A stretch of DNA of 64,000 nt from Amycolatopsis suaedae (GTDB taxonomy: Bacteria; Actinomycetota; Actinomycetes; Mycobacteriales; Pseudonocardiaceae). Location of the stretch: assembly GCF_004214935.1 (NCBI RefSeq), contig NZ_SFCC01000013.1:186001-250000 (forward strand), given 5' to 3'. Below, piece by piece: positions 60,272 to 64,000 of this stretch (positions are counted from its first letter, which is position 1; each line of letters starts with the position of its first letter). The notes below the pieces were generated by a model, which was not told the DNA's origin, searched no databases, and worked only from the letters and a program-made list of their open reading frames with translations. Position numbers and translations under genes: made by a program.

Positions 60272-61558
60272 TCACCGGACACAGGCATCCGGGCGTTTGA
60301 TCGGGGCCCAGACACCGTTGATGGCGCCGCCGCCGTCGCTGAGGTTGAAGAACTCGTCCTGGTTGGCGAGTGGTTCACGGGTGTCCCAGGTCCAGAACAG
60401 CCATCCCCGGACCCCCTCGGCGCAGGAGGCGACCTGCGCGTCGCGCATGCCCCACGCCGCCTTGATCAGGTCCTGGTCCCACTCCCGGTGATGTGCGCCG
60501 AACTCCCCGGCGATGACCGGTTTGCGCAGTGCCCGGTGTTCCATGGTCGCCAGGTCCTCGGCCACCGTGTAGCCGCGTACCTTCGGGTAGAGGTGGATGT
60601 CGAGCAGGTCGACGGCCGTGCCGCCGAGCGCCGAGGGCCGGCCGGGTGCCCAGTCGTGCCGGTGGGACAGCCCATCGAATCCGGTCCGGTTGACCGCGCG
60701 GTTGGTGAAGAAGCCGATGGCCAGCTCGGCGGCCGGGTCGACCGAGGTGAGCGCGTCCTTGAGCCCGTTGACGTAGACGGCCAGGCTGGCGTCGGCGGAC
60801 CGCTGGCGCTCGGCCGGGTTCGCCATGTCGTAGACGACCCCGTCGAGCCCGGTCACGGTGCCGCGGTACTCGTGGTAGGGCGCCTCGCGTACCCGGAAGT
60901 GCTGCTCGTTGTCGGCCTGGTAGGCGAGAACCGCGGTGCCGTAGCGCGGTCCCAGCCGCTCCAGCAGGCGCGCCGAGAACTGGGTGAGGTACTCCTGTTT
61001 GGCCCGCAGGAAACCGGTGTGCAGGAAATGCAGGTTGTGCCCGGCGACGTTGTGCACGGGGTACTGCCTGATGATGTCGGAGTAGTACCTGTTGGGTGGC
61101 ACGCCGTCCAGTGAGGGAAGGGTGTAGACGCCGTGGTCGGCGGCCAGCCGGACGAAATCGGTCACGTTGGCCAGGTACTCGGCCTTGATCGGCTCGACAC
61201 TGTCCCCGCCCGTGGAGATGCCGTGGGAGACCGGCCAGCCGCCGCCGTGGTCGATGAACACCCGCACGGTGTTGTAGCCGTCGTGTTTCATCTGCGCCAG
61301 CGCCGCCCGTACCGCGGCCTGGTCGTACCGTCCTGGTTCGAACGTCGACGAGTACACGTACTTCGCGGCGCCGGGTGGCGCGAACTCCGCCAGCCGCACG
61401 TAGTTCGCTCCCCGCGGGACGAACGGCCGCCCGGTGGCGGTGTCGGTGAGGCCACCGTCGTCGATGGCGATCCGGGGCAGCACCGGCGCGGTGGCCTCCG
61501 CCGGGGTCGCCATCGCCGCTGCCAGCGCGACGACGGCGGTCAGAATTCTGGTGTACAC
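60272..61558 (-). CDS. Secreted GH5-like glycoside hydrolase
   Basis: 428 residues. The signal peptide ends at AMATPAEATAP (about residue 24). The TIM-barrel has FVPRGANYVRLAEF, YNTVRVFIDHGGG, the acid/base Glu in AVLAYQADNEQHFRV, and a late KPVIAGEFGAHH with the nucleophile Glu. The layout is that of clan GH-A enzymes such as GH5. GTG 61558 follows GGAGGGACC. It is likely to act on a plant or microbial beta-glycan. The substrate is unknown. Confidence 0.82.
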   Translation of the reverse strand: MYTRILTAVVALAAAMATPAEATAPVLPRIAIDDGGLTDTATGRPFVPRGANYVRLAEFAPPGAAKYVYSSTFEPGRYDQAAVRAALAQMKHDGYNTVRVFIDHGGGWPVSHGISTGGDSVEPIKAEYLANVTDFVRLAADHGVYTLPSLDGVPPNRYYSDIIRQYPVHNVAGHNLHFLHTGFLRAKQEYLTQFSARLLERLGPRYGTAVLAYQADNEQHFRVREAPYHEYRGTVTGLDGVVYDMANPAERQRSADASLAVYVNGLKDALTSVDPAAELAIGFFTNRAVNRTGFDGLSHRHDWAPGRPSALGGTAVDLLDIHLYPKVRGYTVAEDLATMEHRALRKPVIAGEFGAHHREWDQDLIKAAWGMRDAQVASCAEGVRGWLFWTWDTREPLANQDEFFNLSDGGGAINGVWAPIKRPDACVR

Positions 61559-61645
61559 GGTCCCTCCAGGACTCAGCGGCTCAGCCAGGCCGCAGTGGGT
61601 CTGACAGCGCACGTGATACCCGGCGTCGTCACAGACTGCCGACGA

Positions 61646-61807
61646 TCACGGTCGCGCGCCCGGCGGGCCTGCGGGCGAACAGCAGGATTCCGCCGGGAGC
61701 AGCGTCCCGATCAGCACGAGGTAGCGGAACAGTACGAACAAGACAGCACCGGCGCCGCTGGTAGCCCGGGTACCCGTACGGATACCGCGGCATGCCCGGT
61801 TTCCCAT
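61646..61807 (-). CDS. Possible small membrane protein
   Basis: 53 residues starting at ATG 61807, with a GGGGGAG Shine-Dalgarno about 6 nt upstream. One hydrophobic segment (AVLFVLFRYLVLIGTLLP) follows a basic N-terminus, then two Cys and a Pro-rich end. This is the only credible gene in the roughly 410-nt gap between the glycoside hydrolase and the kinase. Evidence is limited to the ribosome site and hydrophobicity. Confidence 0.4.
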   Translation of the reverse strand: MGNRACRGIRTGTRATSGAGAVLFVLFRYLVLIGTLLPAESCCSPAGPPGARP

Positions 61808-61860
61808 CTGCACTCCCCCGCTCGCGCCCCTCCTGCGCGGGCCACCGTAGCGGCGCCGCG

Positions 61861-63446
61861 CTGACAGATCGCTTTCATTCCACGCACCGCGGGGCAGGAT
61901 CGTCGCCACATTGCGACGGCCGCCGGACCGTGGCTAGTGTCGCCCCGGTCCGGCGTCGAGGGAGGATCGTGGAAGGGCTCACAGCGGGCGATCCCGTCGC
62001 CGTCGGCCGTTACCGGCTGGTCGGCTCACTGGGTGAGGGGGGCATGGGCCGGGTGTGGCTCGGTGTCGCTCCCGACGGGAGGCTGGCCGCGGTCAAGCTG
62101 GTCCACCCGCATCTCGCGCGGGACGAGGGTTTCCGTTCCCGGTTCCGCCGGGAGGTCGAGGTGTCCCGCGCGGTGTCCGGTGCGTACACCGCGGCCGTGC
62201 TGGACGCCGACACCGAAGCCGCCGCGCCCTGGCTGGCCTCGGTGTACGTACCGGGGCCGTCGCTGCGGCAGGCGGTCGACCTGGTGGGTCCGCTGCCGGT
62301 GCACACCCTGCGCGTCCTCACCGCCGGGCTGGCCTCCGCACTGATCGACATCCACCGGGCCGGACTCATCCACCGCGACCTCAAGCCGTCCAACGTGTTG
62401 CTCACCGACGACGGCCCGCGGGTCATCGACTTCGGCATCGCCCGCGCGATCGAGGGCAACCACGAACTGACGTCGACGGGCTCGATCATCGGCTCACCGG
62501 GTTTCATGTCGCCCGAGCAGGCACTCGGCGCCGATCTCACCCCGGCCAGCGACGTGTTCTCGCTGGGCGCGATGCTGGTCATGGCCGCGGGCGGGCGCAG
62601 TCCGTTCGACGGGAACTCCACACCGCAGATCCTGTACAACGTCGTGCACGCCACGCCCCGGCTCGACGCCGTTCCCCTGCCGTTGCGTGCACTTCTCGCC
62701 GCCTGCCTGGACAAGACCCCGTCCCGCAGGCCGGCACCGCGGCAGATCCTGGACGCGGTGGCCGGGGCGGCCACCGCACACGGCTGGCTGCCACCGCCCG
62801 TCGTGGCCGCCGCCGACCGGCACCGGGCGCAGGCTCGCGCGCTGGTGACCGGAACCCCGATCCCGAAACGCCGGTCCCGCGCCAGAAAGTGGCTGCTCGC
62901 GGCCCTGGTCACGGTGGTGGTGCTGACCGCCGGAGTGATCACCGCCGTCCAGCTCGGGTCACCGGGCGAGCTTCCCGCCGCCTCCTACGACCAGCTACCG
63001 AAATGGTGCCGCAAGTTCACCCCGGACGCGCTGCGTACCGTGTCGGTGGCCTACCCGTATCCGGAAGCCAGCAGCCAGTACGGGTCCGTGGTCAGTTGCG
63101 AGTGGGTCGGCGATCCCAACGTGAACCACTTCTACGTCTCCCGCGACGCCACCGGCGACCCGGCCGAGACCTTCCGGCGCACGGCATCCGGCAAGGGGTA
63201 CTACCAGGCGCCGGACGTCACCGTCGGCCTGGCCGCACTGTGGAAGCACAGTGGCCGCGTCGGTGAGCTGACGGTGGAGCTACTCGCCCACGACGCCACG
63301 GCCGTGGTCAGCATCAAGCTGGGTACCGACCGCCTCGACATGAGCAACGAGGCGGACATCGACACGGCGCGCCGGCTTCTCGTTCCGCTGGCGAACACCG
63401 CACTGGCCGGCGCCTGACCGTCAGGCGGACGAAAGCGATCTGTCAG
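61861..63446. repeat. 16-bp inverted repeat flanking the Ser/Thr kinase gene
   Basis: CTGACAGATCGCTTTC at 61861-61876 recurs as its exact complement GAAAGCGATCTGTCAG at 63431-63446. The copies stand 92 nt before the kinase start and 14 nt after its stop. The second copy also lies 184 nt upstream of the gene that runs off the window. A second pair, ACGAAAG (63429-63435) and CTTTCGT (63451-63457), forms a small stem around it. Confidence 0.7.
61969..63417 (+). CDS. Membrane Ser/Thr protein kinase (PknB-like)
   Basis: 482 residues. The N-terminal Hanks-type kinase has a Gly-loop LGEGGMGRVWLG, Lys in AAVKLV, catalytic loop IHRDLKPSNVLL, DFGIAR and SPEQALG. A single membrane helix (LLAALVTVVVLTAGVITAV, about residues 305-324) leads to an exported domain of about 150 residues with two Cys (WCRKF, VVSCEW), not PASTA-like and similar to DUF3558-type domains. 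GTG 61969 follows GGGAGGA. It senses an external signal and phosphorylates cytosolic proteins. Confidence 0.92.
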   Translation: MEGLTAGDPVAVGRYRLVGSLGEGGMGRVWLGVAPDGRLAAVKLVHPHLARDEGFRSRFRREVEVSRAVSGAYTAAVLDADTEAAAPWLASVYVPGPSLRQAVDLVGPLPVHTLRVLTAGLASALIDIHRAGLIHRDLKPSNVLLTDDGPRVIDFGIARAIEGNHELTSTGSIIGSPGFMSPEQALGADLTPASDVFSLGAMLVMAAGGRSPFDGNSTPQILYNVVHATPRLDAVPLPLRALLAACLDKTPSRRPAPRQILDAVAGAATAHGWLPPPVVAAADRHRAQARALVTGTPIPKRRSRARKWLLAALVTVVVLTAGVITAVQLGSPGELPAASYDQLPKWCRKFTPDALRTVSVAYPYPEASSQYGSVVSCEWVGDPNVNHFYVSRDATGDPAETFRRTASGKGYYQAPDVTVGLAALWKHSGRVGELTVELLAHDATAVVSIKLGTDRLDMSNEADIDTARRLLVPLANTALAGA

Positions 63447-63471
63447 AGGTCTTTCGTTACCGTCGCCGCGG

Positions 63472-63621
63472 TTGACGGTCCGTGGGGTTCCAGAGGGGGC
63501 AGGAGCTGCAGGACAGGATGCGCAGAGTGAGTTCACGAAGCTGATGGCCGACCACCGGGTGCTGCTGGGCCGCGGTCCCGCCCCGGGCCGCCAATGGCAC
63601 GTCCCGCCGGCCGCCCAGTAA
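63472..63621 (+). CDS. Possible small protein preceding the terminal gene
   Basis: 49 residues from TTG 63472, or 25 from ATG 63544. It ends in TAA, from which the AAGGA Shine-Dalgarno of the next gene follows at once (TAAGGACGGACATG). The sequence SEFTKLMADHRVLLGRGPAPGRQWHVPPAAQ has no known motif. It is supported only by tight spacing and an open frame. Confidence 0.25.
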   Translation: MTVRGVPEGAGAAGQDAQSEFTKLMADHRVLLGRGPAPGRQWHVPPAAQ

Positions 63622-63629
63622 GGACGGAC

Positions 63630-64000
63630 ATGTTCGCCACCAACAACCACGAGGCATTCCTCGATTCGCTGAGCTGGCTTTCCGATCTCCTCCACGATGT
63701 CCTGGTGATGGACGGAGCCGACGATCTGAACAAGAGTCCGCAGTTCCTGCTTGATTTCCCGAAGAAGGCCTACGCGCCGCCGAGCCGCAGTGGCTGCAAG
63801 TACGTGGTCAAGGCTCCGGCATTCCTGAGCATTCGCAATGACGGAACCAACGCGTATGCGGAGTTCGAACAGGCACTGACCACCGTCAGCGCCGCCGCCG
63901 AGGGCAGGGCGGCCGCGGTGGTCCAGGAAGTCAGGGACACACTGGAGCCGGTCATGCTGCTCGACTCCGCCCATGTCCGGGACGCCCATCGCCTGCTCAC
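63630..64000 (+). CDS. Unknown protein, 3' end beyond window
   Basis: ATG 63630 with AAGGA upstream opens a frame that stays open to the end (123 residues seen). The visible part begins MFATNNHEAFLDSLSWLSDLL and continues through HDVLVMDGADDLNKSPQFLLDF and FLSIRNDGTNAYAEFEQALTTVSAAAEG. It is soluble, acidic and less Ala/Arg-rich than its neighbours. I do not recognise a family. It lies downstream of the Ser/Thr kinase on the same strand and could be a substrate or partner. Confidence 0.6.
   Translation, partial: MFATNNHEAFLDSLSWLSDLLHDVLVMDGADDLNKSPQFLLDFPKKAYAPPSRSGCKYVVKAPAFLSIRNDGTNAYAEFEQALTTVSAAAEGRAAAVVQEVRDTLEPVMLLDSAHVRDAHRLL

Overview
The window is very GC-rich (about 70% or more), densely coded on both strands and full of GTG starts, 4-nt ATGA/GTGA overlaps and regulator genes of the TetR, LysR, GntR, GlxA, ECF sigma, MmyB and SARP types. 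This fits an actinomycete, most likely a Pseudonocardiaceae chromosome of Amycolatopsis type. That placement is an inference from composition and gene families; no rRNA or marker gene is present.

Region by region. 1-3.7 kb: the integrase-proximal end of an integrative element in a tRNA(CAT) gene (XRE-type regulator tail, flavoprotein, zinc-knuckle protein, small element protein, tyrosine recombinase). 3.8-9.0 kb: frameshifted cupin, LysR regulator, large AAA+ regulator, NmrA-type oxidoreductase. 9.0-18.1 kb: an uncharacterised metabolic cluster with an IMPase-family phosphatase, a GTP cyclohydrolase II paralogue, a PTPS-family protein, glycosyltransferase, methyltransferase, membrane protein, creatininase-family amidohydrolase, MDR dehydrogenase, CDP-alcohol phosphatidyltransferase, DoxX-like protein and a membrane sulfatase-fold enzyme. 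18.1-30.8 kb: small regulator/target pairs, several with clear palindromic operators, plus secreted proteins, esterases, an APH-like kinase and a histidine phosphatase. 30.8-34.8 kb: cytochrome P450 divergent from a 2,2-dialkylglycine decarboxylase and an amino-acid permease. 34.8-38.4 kb: an uncharacterised GT-B-like protein carrying a heptanucleotide repeat, convergent with an NB-ARC/TPR-like protein whose P-loop is degenerate. 38.5-42.6 kb: partial inositol-catabolism operon (Cgl0159-type aldolase, iolB, mmsA/iolA) divergent from a GntR regulator. 42.6-43.6 kb: palindrome-rich spacer with one small gene. 43.6-47.8 kb: AhpD-like protein/ECF41 sigma pair, threonine dehydratase, two LysR genes. 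47.9-51.2 kb: arylsulfatase with its own formylglycine-generating enzyme. 51.2-53.4 kb: arsR divergent from arsM-arsO. 53.4-55.9 kb: methionine aminopeptidase, and an ECF42 sigma/DGPF (YciI) pair. 56-59 kb: membrane protein/histidine kinase/response regulator operon and a LuxR regulator. 59-64 kb: NUP-family protein, secreted glycoside hydrolase, Ser/Thr kinase and a gene running off the end.

Most noteworthy is the 9-18 kb cluster. Its GTP cyclohydrolase II has His where riboflavin-pathway enzymes have a catalytic Tyr, a position at which Tyr-to-Met is known to stop the reaction at the formylated pyrimidine (FAPy). A creatininase-family amidohydrolase, the fold of the archaeal FAPy deformylase, lies in the same cluster. 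Together these predict a GTP-derived pathway separate from riboflavin, with an unknown product and a probable membrane step.
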